A stretch of DNA of 64,000 bases from Jutongia hominis (lineage in GTDB: Bacteria > Bacillota > Clostridia > Lachnospirales > Lachnospiraceae), in assembly GCF_014384965.1 (NCBI RefSeq), contig NZ_JACRSW010000001.1:248001-312000 (forward strand). The letters are read 5' to 3'. A program made the position numbers and the translations under genes. The first letter of the stretch is position 1. Every line of letters begins with the position of its first letter. Below, one piece after another: positions 46,307 through 55,866 of the stretch. The notes under the pieces are model-generated. The model made no database searches and was not told where the DNA came from. It saw only the letters and a list, made by a program, of their open reading frames with translations.

Positions 46307-48076
46307 TTAATAATACTGTACCTTTTTCTGCATGTATTTCGACATATGATCCAAAGATACTCCATTCCGGATATATATATGAGAAAGCTGACAATCTTCC
46401 TCAAAATCTTCTACTTCATCAAATTCACTAGTTGAAATATACAAATAATCGCTTCCATATCCATCCTCCTCTTCAAAATCAAGATATATATTTTTGATAT
46501 TGCAACCTAAAGCATGCCATCCTAATACTGTATGTCCTGATTTAAATGTAATATTTTCAAGATAATCATTTGCACACATTGCACCATCGGTGATAGACGA
46601 AACATTTGCATTTACCGTAAAACTTGTATCTTTCTTTTTTCTTGGATATACTCTTAAAGACAATTCATCATCATCACGCTTTTTATACATAACACCATCT
46701 ATACTTACCCAATATGGATTATCTTTTTCAACGTCGATTTTCTCTAAATTTCGAAGACCTCCTCCCAAATCCACAAAGAATCCATCCACAGAACCTATAA
46801 AACTTTTCGGATATGCTATTTCTTGTAAATATTGATTACTGGTCATTGCATATTCCGTCATATATTTTATGCCTTCCGGAATAGAATAGCTTGTGTTCTG
46901 TAATCCCGCCGGATATAAACATAGCGTCTTTCCATTCTCAGCATACAAAACGTTATTTTTCACTATATACCCACTATCCGGATTATTAATAACGATTTCC
47001 TTCAAATTAGAGAAAGCCCACTCATCATGATTAGAACTGCGTGAACCATACCACGTCGAAATCTCCTTACTTGAATCTGAATAATATTTAGGAAATTCAA
47101 TTTTTTCAATATTACTATTACTATATAAAAATGTATAAGTTGGTGTTCCCTGTACAACTTTTGCCCCTCCTAATGTTTCAGGCAGTGTTAATGTTGTTCC
47201 AGAATACTTATCCTCCCATGCCCATTCATCATCAGATGGTATATCCCCACGCATTTCAGTTAATTCTGCTACCGTCCCATCTGTGTAATATGTAAAAAGT
47301 CCTTCCTGTCTTTCTTCCGAAATAACCACAAGAACTTCACAACTGCATTGTTTCCATGTGATTTTTAAATTATAGGTACCAAGTTGCTCATAATTGATCT
47401 GTGAAAAGTCATAACTTGCATTTTCTGCATATTTATGTCTTTCTTCCGAACCATCCTCATACTGTACATCCACAAATTGCAAGTTAAAATGGCCAATATC
47501 AACTTCATTATCTTCTGAACCCTGGTTCTGATTATCAACTAACTTTTCTCCCTTTTGCAAAAAGACATACTTTCTTCCATAGCTACTCCATGTGATTGAA
47601 GTCACTTTTTTGCTATCATCCTCAGAATTCTGTGGCTCATTTGTAACAGATGGTGCTGCCGTCTGCTGTACCTGACCTGTGCTGTTATTAATTCCATTTG
47701 TCCCCGGCATAGTCGAAGCCGGTGTTGTTACCGGTGTTGGCGTTACTTTCTTTGCTGTCTTTTTTGCCTTTACTTTCACTTTACAGCGAAACTTTTTCTT
47801 TCCGACCTTTGCCGTGATCGTAGCTTTTCCAGCCTTCTTACCGGTTACAACTCCTTTTTGACTTACGCTTGCAATCGCTTTTTTGCTGGTAGTCCATTTT
47901 ACTTTTTTCTTTGTTCCTCTGACTTTTAAAGTCACTTTCTTACCAACTGTGATCGTAGCTGACGATCTGTTTAACTTCATCTTTGCCGCCTGACTCTCGG
48001 TAGAAGGTGCAACAATGCTTGCCGTTACCAATACAAGAGACAATCCTAATGCGATTTTTTTCTTACATATCTTCAT
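46307..48076 (-). CDS. secreted Big_2/LRR surface protein
   Basis: 589 residues. The signal peptide (about 1-30, MKICKKKIALGLSLVLVTAS) is followed by a Big_2 Ig-like domain (about 32-105: GKKVTLKVRGTKKKVKWTTS). A Pro/Thr/Gln linker comes next, then an Ig-like region (about 155-255) and a BspA-like LRR region (about 270-589: YSIPEGIKYMTEYAMTSNQY). The first ~105 residues are nearly the same as those of the gene at 53607-54611, so the two share a duplicated secretion-plus-Big_2 cassette. It lies 22 bp after the 1534-residue LRR gene and is probably co-transcribed with it. Confidence 0.82.
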   Translation of the reverse strand: MKICKKKIALGLSLVLVTASIVAPSTESQAAKMKLNRSSATITVGKKVTLKVRGTKKKVKWTTSKKAIASVSQKGVVTGKKAGKATITAKVGKKKFRCKVKVKAKKTAKKVTPTPVTTPASTMPGTNGINNSTGQVQQTAAPSVTNEPQNSEDDSKKVTSITWSSYGRKYVFLQKGEKLVDNQNQGSEDNEVDIGHFNLQFVDVQYEDGSEERHKYAENASYDFSQINYEQLGTYNLKITWKQCSCEVLVVISEERQEGLFTYYTDGTVAELTEMRGDIPSDDEWAWEDKYSGTTLTLPETLGGAKVVQGTPTYTFLYSNSNIEKIEFPKYYSDSSKEISTWYGSRSSNHDEWAFSNLKEIVINNPDSGYIVKNNVLYAENGKTLCLYPAGLQNTSYSIPEGIKYMTEYAMTSNQYLQEIAYPKSFIGSVDGFFVDLGGGLRNLEKIDVEKDNPYWVSIDGVMYKKRDDDELSLRVYPRKKKDTSFTVNANVSSITDGAMCANDYLENITFKSGHTVLGWHALGCNIKNIYLDFEEEDGYGSDYLYISTSEFDEVEDFEEDCQLSHIYIRNGVSLDHMSKYMQKKVQYY

Positions 48077-48098
48077 GTTTTTTTCCTCCTTGATGCAT

Positions 48099-51000
48099 TT
48101 ACTTTTTGATCTTTATTTTCTTTACTGTGCTCCACTTACCATAAAGTTTCTTAGAGCCGTTACGGTTATATCCTCTCACACGGATATAATAATTCTTTCC
48201 TTTCTTCAGTTTCTTAATGCTGTATGATACTTTTGTCGTAGCATATGTCTTTCTGCCCTTTGTAAATTTCTTATTAGTCGCAATCTGGATCTGATATCCA
48301 TTGGAAGCAAGTTTCTTTAATGAGAGTTTAACCGTTCTCTTTGAAACATTTTTTGCCGATCTGATAACTGCTTTCTTTGGTTTTGTTATTTTGGCAGAAG
48401 AAGATGTTGACGAAGAGCCCGGACCTGCCGAAGGCGATGTTGGTTGTGTTGGAGCTGCTGACTGCGTCGGGGTTGTTGGCTGTGTTGACGTTGTTGGCTG
48501 CGATGGTTTATCGGATGGTTGTGAAGGTTGGTCATTACCATCGTTTGAAGGCTTCTCTACTCCTATCTTATACATGGCAATATTTACATCCGTCTGAACC
48601 GGTGGTACCGTCATCCAATCACTCCATGTCGTCTGATACCCTTCTTTCTCGCACTTGATTCTCCACCATCCTTCCGGTACATCCCATGCATATTTACCAT
48701 CAGCATTTGTCAACAGTGCATTCTCCTGTTCATACTCTTGTGCATTCCATTTTGTACCATATTCTGTATCGGACGGTTTATTCGTCCAAAAGTCATCGCT
48801 GTCATCATAAGGAATCCAGTAAGCCGTAACCGTTGCCCCTTCAATCTTGTCGTTCGTTGTACCATCATATACATATCCGCTTGGATCGATCACAAAATTC
48901 AATTTGAATGTCTGACCTTTGATGTTTGCCACACGCATATCATAAATTGTTCCGGATAACGCTGATATAGCACCAAGCAGAACAGAAAATGCCATAACAG
49001 GAGCTGCCATAGTAGAGCCTGCAACCAGCATCGGCATGATCATGGTGAGTGCCGTAAATGCCAGCTGATCCTGTCTTAGCTCTAATGCCTTTTGTTTGGC
49101 TGCATATTTATCCTGAATAGAATCGGATTTATCAATTTCATCGATCAAATCATAATAATCCATATAAATACCATATGCCTTATAGGCAAAACCAACTGCT
49201 TTTGTCACATTGCCCAGAACATTATGTGCCATATCCCATTTCATATATTGTTCTGATCCAAATTCGGACATATCCATATTGAACGAAATAACCTCATCGG
49301 CAATCTTTGATCCTACATCAAAAGCATCGTACAAAAGCATATTGATCTTATCAGGATCCGAGAAATCCATATTAAGGATATAGCTTTTTCCATCCACTCC
49401 CGGAACGATATATTTTATGATGGTACCATCCATACCACACACCTTATATATCTCCTCGAGCGAACTATACCCTACAGTATCTATATATTTCACACCCGCC
49501 TTAATGATTGCTTTATCAAGACCTTGTGCAAATTCCGAAAAAACAAATGTTGCTTTTACTTCTTTATCTGTGTTGACCTCATAATCAATCTTTGCTTTTT
49601 CTGTGTCTTTTTTCATGATCTCCTGATATGGCGTAATATCAAAATCCTCAGATGCGTTAACCGATTTCATCTTTTCTCTGTATTCAACACCTATTGTTCC
49701 CGGCACATAACTCGTGTTCGTCTCGTCAAAAAATCCACTTGCTACATATAAACCTGATGCGGCATCATAAGTAGCTTCCATGAGTTTCTTTTCATTATTT
49801 CTGGTGCTGGTTATATATACCTTTTCTATGTTTTCATTATTGGAAAATCCAGCCTTAAATGTAAACGGAGTATCCGGAACATAATAGATTCTTGGTTTCG
49901 TTCCATTCGTGTTCATCACATCACAGGTTTTGATCACATCATGTTCGTTGTATTCCAGCGTTAAACTCTCTAATTCCGGTGCATTTTCCTTGTACCCTAC
50001 ATCTTTTGAAGCCGATATATCCGCATCGTATTCATCAATACAACGTGCCTCGATATAATATGTATAGCAATCCATCGGATCAGCGATTGTTATTTCACCC
50101 GACCATGAACCATTCTTTAACGACGTGACTGTTCCCTGCTTTTCTCCGTCTATATAAAGATCAATATCGGTAGATGCCGGTGCGATACCGGAAACCTTTA
50201 TCTTGCCTTCACTTACCGTATCCGGTGCACTCAAAGTAATTCCTTTAAAAGTCTCATTAACAACATCAATATTTTCTATTGTATTCGATCCGTTTTTATT
50301 CGCAGACAGATAGGCATAAGATACTACCTTTTCCTTTGATTTGATCTTTATGCTATAGGAGATTGCTCCCGAATCAGCATTCACAGGAATAGTAAGCTGC
50401 CGTCTGCCCTCATCATAATTGTAATTATGGATCATCGTCCCATTGACCTTTATGGAATCCTCTACCAATTCTGTATATTTTGGTATGTATGTAACAACCT
50501 TTTGATCTGACAATTCTCCCTTCCATTTGTTTTTCACATCAAAATGAATCGTCATAGGAAGATAACCACTTGATGAAACATTATCCATGCCGGCATAGAA
50601 ATAAGATTTTTTTCTATCGAGGATTTTATTTTCCGTATCAACAAATTTCTCATCTGAAGGAGCAAATGACAGATTTTGGTCAATACAGCGAATGGCATTG
50701 TTTGTATAATAATTGCAATATGCTACAACAGAGTCACATCCCCAAAATACGTTATTGCCTATATCGGTAATTCCATTTGGCAGTTTGATGGTTTGAAGGG
50801 AGGTGCAATTACTAAAGGCTCCATCTTCTATTTTTTCTATGGATAACGGAAGTGAGATATTTGTCATATTACTGCATCCATTAAATGCCTCCAAATCAAT
50901 GGATGTAACACCATCCGGGACAACAAATTCCTTAATCTGTTTGCATCCTTTGAATAATCTCTGTGGTATCTTTTTTATTCCTTTAGCAAAGGAAACATTC

Positions 51001-52703
51001 TCTAAACCACTATCTGAAAACGGACCTGTAAAATCATATTCCAGTGCTGTTTTCTCAAGGCTTGCCGGTATTTCAATCTGCTTTAACGAGGTACAACTTG
51101 CAAAGGCCGCTGAATTGATCGTTTTCAAATTTGGAGATAATTTTACTTCTGCTAACTTTGTATCAAATCGAAACGCTTCATTTTCTATTGCTGTTACCGT
51201 ATCCGGTATTTCTATTTTTTCTAATGAGGTGCAGTTATAAAAGGCTGACACGCCTATACTTTTAAGAGATGAGGATAACTTTACCTTTTTCAATCCCTTT
51301 GCATCTCTAAACGCTCCTTCATCAATCGTTGTTACGCTATCCGGTATCGTGACTGCTGTTAATTTTTCACATCCTCTAAACAGGCGCTGTGCCACTCTTG
51401 TTGTTCCCTCTTCAAATGAAACTGCTTCCAGTCCGCTCCCTGAAAACGGACCGGTAAAATCATAATCCAGTGCTGTTTTTTCAAGACTTGCCGGTATTTT
51501 GATCTGCTTTAATGAGGTACAACCTGCAAACGCTGCTGAATTAATCGTTTTCAAATTTGAAGATAATTTTACCTCTGCTAACTTTGTATCAAATCGGAAT
51601 GCTTCATTTTGTATTGCCGTTACTGTATCTGGTATTTCTATTTTTTCTAATGAAGTACAGTTATAAAAGGCTGACACCCCTATGCTTTCAAGAGATGATG
51701 GTAACTTTACCTCTTTTAATCCCTTTGCATCTCTAAACGCTCCTTCATCAATCGTTGTTACACTATCCGGTATCGTGACTGCTGTTAATTTTTCACATCC
51801 TCTAAACAAGCGCTGTGCCACTCTTGTTGTTCCTTCTTCAAATGAAATTGTTTCCAGTCCACTTTCTGAAAACGGACCGGTAAAATCATAATCCAGTGCT
51901 GTTTTTTCAAGACTTGCCGGTATTTCGATCTGCTTTAATGAGGTACAGCCTGCGAATGCCGCTGAATTAATCGTTTTCAAATTTGAAGATAATTTTACTT
52001 TGCTTAACTTTGCATCATATCTGAATGCTTCATTTTGTATTGCTGTTACCGTATCCGGCATTTTGATTGTTTCTAATGCAGTACAATTAAAAAAGGCTCC
52101 TACATCAATCGTTTTTATACCATTCGGAAGAGCGATCTTTTTTAATTTTTCACACCCCTTAAACAAACGTTGCGCCACTCTTGTTGTTCCCTCTTCAAAA
52201 GAAACTGTTTCCAATCCACTCCCTGAAAACGGTCCTGTAAAATCATATTCCAGTGCTGTTTTCTCAAGGCTTGCCGGTATTTCGATCTGCTTCAATGTGG
52301 TACAGCCTGCAAACGCTGCTGAATCTATGGTTACAATATTAGAAGATAATTTAACCGATGATAATTTTTTTATATTTCTGAATGCTTCTGTTCCTATTGA
52401 TATTATATTGTCCTGTATAACCAGATTCGACAAATTTGTATCATTCATAAATGCCCTATTTCCTATAGAAATAACCTTATATCCATCTAAACTTTCAGGA
52501 ACTGTTATAGATGTCGCTAATCCTGTATACCGGGTGATCGTTGCTACATTATTTCCTTCTTCATCCTCGCTTAATGTATAGCTGTAATCTCCGTTTGTGT
52601 ATGTCTTTGTTTCGGCTTTGGCAACACTGCTATTAGCAGGAATACCATTTAAAACAATTGCTACAGTCAGCACTATGCTTGCAATTTTCCTAAACATTTT
52701 CAT
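48099..52703 (-). CDS. giant BspA-like LRR surface protein with fibronectin III end
   Basis: 1534 residues. A signal peptide (1-31) precedes about 25 LRR_5 repeats (about 55-690, pattern 'IPDSVTTIDEGAFRDAKGLK'). Within these, a 142-residue block recurs almost unchanged. A beta domain (about 715-830), an Ig-like segment (about 835-905) and a helical region (about 1000-1240) with two hydrophobic stretches (FTALTMIMPMLVAGSTMAA, FSVLLGAISALSGTIYDM) come next. A carboxypeptidase-regulatory-like domain (about 1255-1370: ADGKYAWDVPEGWWRIKCEK), a Pro/Ser/Gln/Thr linker and a fibronectin III domain (about 1440-1534) end the protein. BspA-like proteins often bind host proteins. It leads the second unit of the island, behind shared block B. 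Confidence 0.85.
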   Translation of the reverse strand: MKMFRKIASIVLTVAIVLNGIPANSSVAKAETKTYTNGDYSYTLSEDEEGNNVATITRYTGLATSITVPESLDGYKVISIGNRAFMNDTNLSNLVIQDNIISIGTEAFRNIKKLSSVKLSSNIVTIDSAAFAGCTTLKQIEIPASLEKTALEYDFTGPFSGSGLETVSFEEGTTRVAQRLFKGCEKLKKIALPNGIKTIDVGAFFNCTALETIKMPDTVTAIQNEAFRYDAKLSKVKLSSNLKTINSAAFAGCTSLKQIEIPASLEKTALDYDFTGPFSESGLETISFEEGTTRVAQRLFRGCEKLTAVTIPDSVTTIDEGAFRDAKGLKEVKLPSSLESIGVSAFYNCTSLEKIEIPDTVTAIQNEAFRFDTKLAEVKLSSNLKTINSAAFAGCTSLKQIKIPASLEKTALDYDFTGPFSGSGLEAVSFEEGTTRVAQRLFRGCEKLTAVTIPDSVTTIDEGAFRDAKGLKKVKLSSSLKSIGVSAFYNCTSLEKIEIPDTVTAIENEAFRFDTKLAEVKLSPNLKTINSAAFASCTSLKQIEIPASLEKTALEYDFTGPFSDSGLENVSFAKGIKKIPQRLFKGCKQIKEFVVPDGVTSIDLEAFNGCSNMTNISLPLSIEKIEDGAFSNCTSLQTIKLPNGITDIGNNVFWGCDSVVAYCNYYTNNAIRCIDQNLSFAPSDEKFVDTENKILDRKKSYFYAGMDNVSSSGYLPMTIHFDVKNKWKGELSDQKVVTYIPKYTELVEDSIKVNGTMIHNYNYDEGRRQLTIPVNADSGAISYSIKIKSKEKVVSYAYLSANKNGSNTIENIDVVNETFKGITLSAPDTVSEGKIKVSGIAPASTDIDLYIDGEKQGTVTSLKNGSWSGEITIADPMDCYTYYIEARCIDEYDADISASKDVGYKENAPELESLTLEYNEHDVIKTCDVMNTNGTKPRIYYVPDTPFTFKAGFSNNENIEKVYITSTRNNEKKLMEATYDAASGLYVASGFFDETNTSYVPGTIGVEYREKMKSVNASEDFDITPYQEIMKKDTEKAKIDYEVNTDKEVKATFVFSEFAQGLDKAIIKAGVKYIDTVGYSSLEEIYKVCGMDGTIIKYIVPGVDGKSYILNMDFSDPDKINMLLYDAFDVGSKIADEVISFNMDMSEFGSEQYMKWDMAHNVLGNVTKAVGFAYKAYGIYMDYYDLIDEIDKSDSIQDKYAAKQKALELRQDQLAFTALTMIMPMLVAGSTMAAPVMAFSVLLGAISALSGTIYDMRVANIKGQTFKLNFVIDPSGYVYDGTTNDKIEGATVTAYWIPYDDSDDFWTNKPSDTEYGTKWNAQEYEQENALLTNADGKYAWDVPEGWWRIKCEKEGYQTTWSDWMTVPPVQTDVNIAMYKIGVEKPSNDGNDQPSQPSDKPSQPTTSTQPTTPTQSAAPTQPTSPSAGPGSSSTSSSAKITKPKKAVIRSAKNVSKRTVKLSLKKLASNGYQIQIATNKKFTKGRKTYATTKVSYSIKKLKKGKNYYIRVRGYNRNGSKKLYGKWSTVKKIKIKK
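51068..52360 (-). repeat. tandem 426-bp DNA repeats inside the LRR gene
   Basis: The segment encoding 'IEIPASLEKTALDYDF ... SAAFAGCTSLKQ' recurs with a 426-bp (142-codon) period near 51077, 51503 and 51929, and once more, shortened, near 52281. Identity is very high at DNA level, including third positions, which points to recent duplication or gene conversion. Confidence 0.85.
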
Positions 52704-52790
52704 ATCCGCTACCTCCTGTACTTCTTTGTATTTTTTCTAATATCTTCTTGTTTTCTGCGTTTATTCCGATAAACTGCAAAAATACTATTT

Positions 52791-52915
52791 TTATCAGTAT
52801 ACAAAACAAAGTCACGATATTTTTTCCATTTTTTTCACTTTTACCGGGCAGAAGCACTTTCCAAGGCAGATATTTTCTATTTTTAAGCACTTTTTGTCCC
52901 GAATTCAGCTTTTAA
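52791..52915 (-). promoter_or_regulatory. shared upstream block B (LRR 1534 unit)
   Basis: Copy of blocks A and C, with TATACT at 52796-52801 about 90 bp before the gene. The minus strand carries GTGAAAAAAATGGAAAAAAT, CGTGACTTTGTTTTG and, further up, CGGGACAAAAAGTGC as in block A. This fills part of the 494-bp gap 52704-53197; the rest holds the repeat copy and the long hairpin. Confidence 0.65.
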
Positions 52916-53006
52916 TGATAATTTTTTTCTATTTTCAGGATAAATAGGAATAGATGCAAAATTTAAAAATTTTTTCATAAAAAGTGTAAAACCGCATTTT
53001 GTACTT

Positions 53007-53046
53007 TGCCCCACCGCTATATAAGCATTTTTCACTTCCATTAAAA
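53007..53046 (-). repeat. terminator-associated repeat, copy 3
   Basis: Minus-strand TTTTAATGGAAGTGAAAAAT then GCTTATATAGCGGTGGGGCA directly follows the hairpin at 53045-53150. It is the most diverged copy but keeps the order ATGGAA-TGAAAAATGCT-ATAG-GGTGG. Confidence 0.4.
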
Positions 53047-53150
53047 GAGCCTCTTTTCCTGTGTGACAACCACTTCTTCCGACATACAGGAAAATAATGT
53101 ACTGCCTGCTGCCGGAAAAGAAGCTTGTCAACACGAGAAAAGAGGCTCTT
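53045..53150 (-). terminator. long two-arm hairpin after the 123-residue gene
   Basis: AAGAGCCTCTTTTC (53045-53058) pairs perfectly with 53137-53150. Imperfect pairing continues inward (CTTCTTCCG with CGGAAAAGAAG), leaving a structured ~106-nt element with a T-run on the minus strand. It is longer than a plain terminator and could release a small RNA. Confidence 0.55.
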
Positions 53151-53197
53151 ATTGTGATTGATGATAAAGATACTTTTTACATTTCAGATTCGTTTTT

Positions 53198-53569
53198 CTA
53201 ACGGTAATAATAAATTTCCGTTACAACTCCCTTTTTAAATTTGAACTGAAAGCTCTTTGATTTTTTTATCTTTTTTATATACTTGCCAATCTGTGATTTC
53301 TTTATTGGCTTTTTGCTAAAATTCTTTTTTACATATATGAATTTTGTGGAAGGTGTAATCTTAAATGTTCTTGTTTTTTTCTTTAAATAGTCATCGGCAT
53401 TCACCAATTCACAATATGTTATCAATCTTTTTTTATTCAGATCATATTTACCATTTACCTGCCACGGCGAAGAGCTTGCTGCCGACATCTTTAAAGCCGG
53501 TGTTGCCAGTATAGACAACATCAATACAAGAACCATACCTAATGCCACTTTCTTCTTACTTATCTTCAT
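53198..53569 (-). CDS. small basic secreted protein
   Basis: 123 residues. The signal peptide (about 1-31, MKISKKKVALGMVLVLMLSI) is followed by about 90 Lys-rich residues ending GVVTEIYYYR, with KSQIGKYIKKIKKSKSFQFK in the middle. The predicted fold is a small beta domain. I do not recognise the family. It is the last gene of the unit that starts at 57243, 37 bp after its neighbour, and the long hairpin at 53045-53150 follows. High charge suggests it may bind wall polymers. Confidence 0.65.
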   Translation of the reverse strand: MKISKKKVALGMVLVLMLSILATPALKMSAASSSPWQVNGKYDLNKKRLITYCELVNADDYLKKKTRTFKITPSTKFIYVKKNFSKKPIKKSQIGKYIKKIKKSKSFQFKFKKGVVTEIYYYR

Positions 53570-53606
53570 ATTTTGTCTCCTTTTTTCTACTTAGACTGTT
53601 TAAATT

Positions 53607-54611
53607 TTACTTTTGTGCATAAGCGTGTGTTACCACTTTGAATGAATCATATAATTTTTCATAATCATCATTCGGAACTGATATCCATGCCTGGGTGGTG
53701 TCATTTGCATATGCCTCTGCAGATATATTAGAACAACTGATCATTTTACCTGATTTATCATAAAAGTATACAATTCCTTCAACGCTCACATTTTTATCCG
53801 ATGTGTTTTTTACAGTATAATCCAAACCGATTGAATCTGTCGATTCTTCTATTGATTCTGTAATTGCATTTGTCTTATCTACATAGTTTATATATATATT
53901 TACCAGATCCACCTTTGTCGTTGACTTTGTCAGATCTACGCTAAAATATTCCAGAGGCACTGAAATATATTGGTCATATGATTTTCCCGATGCAAGGCAA
54001 TCAAAATATACACTATTGCTCTGTACTTCTGCATTATTTTCATCTTTCAAAGTACACATTACATTCAACGAATCAATCTGCTGTGTGTTATTATTCGTTA
54101 CTGTCACTAACACACCATCGGAAAGTTTTGTCATCTTTACAGCACAGTTTGCTGCTAACTGATCTGTAGATACTTTGTTTGTGTTTGACTGTACCGGATT
54201 ATTGATAACAGGAGCCGGTGTTGGAACAGTTGTCTTTGTTGTATTCTGTGTTGTGTTCTGCGTTGTGTTTCGTGTTGTATTCTGTACTATTTTCTTTTTT
54301 GCCTTTACTGTTACTTTACAACGGAATTTTTTCTTGCCAACCTTTGCAGTGATCGTTGCCATTCCGACTTTCTTACCGGTTACAACACCTTTGCCGCTGA
54401 CACTGGCAATTGCCTTTTTACTGGTAGTCCATTTTACTTTCTTCTTGGTTCCTTTGACTTTCAAAGTCACTTTCTTACCAACTTTGATCGCTGCTGACGA
54501 TCTGTTCAACTTCATTTTTGCCGCCTGACTCTCGGTAGAAGGAACAGCGATGCTTGCTGATACCAATACCAGAGATAATCCTAATGCGATTTTTTTCTTA
54601 CATGTTTTCAT
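53607..54611 (-). CDS. secreted Big_2 protein with beta C-terminus
   Basis: 334 residues. The signal peptide and Big_2 domain (1-105) are nearly identical to those of the gene at 46307-48076. A linker of TTQN/TTRN repeats (about 112-130) and PTPAPVINNP lead to a domain (about 150-334) with CAVKMTKLSDGVLVTVTNNN and LDYTVKNTSDKNVSVEGIVY. Those two segments resemble FxLYD-like beta-sandwich halves. No catalytic motif is seen. It lies in the unit between the 361-residue LRR gene and the small basic protein. Confidence 0.75.
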   Translation of the reverse strand: MKTCKKKIALGLSLVLVSASIAVPSTESQAAKMKLNRSSAAIKVGKKVTLKVKGTKKKVKWTTSKKAIASVSGKGVVTGKKVGMATITAKVGKKKFRCKVTVKAKKKIVQNTTRNTTQNTTQNTTKTTVPTPAPVINNPVQSNTNKVSTDQLAANCAVKMTKLSDGVLVTVTNNNTQQIDSLNVMCTLKDENNAEVQSNSVYFDCLASGKSYDQYISVPLEYFSVDLTKSTTKVDLVNIYINYVDKTNAITESIEESTDSIGLDYTVKNTSDKNVSVEGIVYFYDKSGKMISCSNISAEAYANDTTQAWISVPNDDYEKLYDSFKVVTHAYAQK

Positions 54612-54719
54612 GTTTCTTCCTCCTTGATGCTTTTATTTTAATGCACTTTTCATGCATTATTGCAAATTGTTTCTTCGTTTCCATCTGTACCCTTTGATTG
54701 AAACTTTTCTACTTTAGTT

Positions 54720-55805
54720 TCAGGAAGGTAACTTTATGTTTTCCTTGCCAATGACACTGACTGCATCGTCATAACACAGTTCCTTCAATATCGTGTTATT
54801 GCTTACGTCCAGACTGGTCAGAGACGGGTTCTGCCGGCAATCTAATGATTCTAACAAAGGATTCTGACTCACATCCAGACTGCTTAGCTGATTGGAATAG
54901 CAATGCAGGTACGCTAATATCGGGTTGTGGCTTACATCCAGATCCTTCAGTTGATTGGAAAAACAAAATACCGATTCCAATGCAGGATTTTGGCTTAGAT
55001 CCAGACTGCTCAGCTGATTGGAATAACAATACAGATATGCCAATGCAGGATTATGGCTCACATCCAGATTTGCCAGCTGGTTATAATTACAGAACAATGT
55101 TTTCAATGCCACATTACCACTAAGTTCCAAAGTATCCAGCTGATTATCTTCACAATACAATGTTTCTAACGCTGTTAATTTTGAAACATCCAGACTGCCT
55201 TTCAATTTGCACGATGTCCATTTTATTCCTGTCAGTCTTCCCTCATTCCATGTGTACTCATCTGCATCCGGGTTATCGCTTACAGCAGCTCCTTTTTGCT
55301 TCTGTTCCTGAATAATACTTTGCAAAGCTGCTACATCAGATGCATCTTTTTTAGCAGATGTGTTCGTCGGTGCTGTTGTCGCACCCGGTGTTTTTGTTGC
55401 AAGCGGCTTTGTTGTCGTCCCCGGCTGCTTTGTCGTTCTAGGCGATATTGTTACACTCGGTATTATGTTCCAGCTCTTTGCAGCCTTTACGATCACATTG
55501 CAAGTGTATTTTTTCTTTCCTGCTTTGACTTGCACCTTTGCTTTTCCTGCTTTGACCGCCACGATCTTAACACTGTTCTTTTTCTTATTGCTCAGTTTAA
55601 TGTACTTTTTGCCTGAAAGGATCTTCCATGTTGTTTTTTTCTTATTGTTTTTTAACTGAATGGTCTTACTCTTTCCGACTGTGAGTGTGACTTTTTTACT
55701 GATTAGTTTCACGGCTTTTGCCGCCTGTGTTGTCTGTCCCGGCACAACAGGCAGCACCATTGCTGCCGTAAGAAGCCACGCTATTTGTTTTTTTGTAATT
55801 TTCAT
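54720..55805 (-). CDS. secreted LRR protein with six 21-residue Cys-type repeats
   Basis: 361 residues. The signal peptide (about 1-29) and a basic Ig-like domain (about 30-110: SKKVTLTVGKSKTIQLKNNK) are followed by a Thr/Pro linker. Six LRRs come next (about 215-340), each with a pattern like LAYLYCYSNQLSSLDLSQNPA, where a Cys sits at the same place in each repeat. The tail (DDAVSVIGKENIKLPS) ends the protein. Its N-terminal 110 residues are almost the same as those of the next gene upstream (55867-57243), so the pair arose by duplication. Confidence 0.82.
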   Translation of the reverse strand: MKITKKQIAWLLTAAMVLPVVPGQTTQAAKAVKLISKKVTLTVGKSKTIQLKNNKKKTTWKILSGKKYIKLSNKKKNSVKIVAVKAGKAKVQVKAGKKKYTCNVIVKAAKSWNIIPSVTISPRTTKQPGTTTKPLATKTPGATTAPTNTSAKKDASDVAALQSIIQEQKQKGAAVSDNPDADEYTWNEGRLTGIKWTSCKLKGSLDVSKLTALETLYCEDNQLDTLELSGNVALKTLFCNYNQLANLDVSHNPALAYLYCYSNQLSSLDLSQNPALESVFCFSNQLKDLDVSHNPILAYLHCYSNQLSSLDVSQNPLLESLDCRQNPSLTSLDVSNNTILKELCYDDAVSVIGKENIKLPS

Positions 55806-55866
55806 ATCTATTCGCCCTCCTTTTTTCGTCCTGCGTATTATATGATAACCTTTGATGAGTCAGCAC

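Noticed and set aside
48301..48597. Plus-strand Gly/Val/Asp-rich frame
   Set aside because: It is the antisense of the Pro/Ser/Thr/Gln linker of the giant LRR protein.
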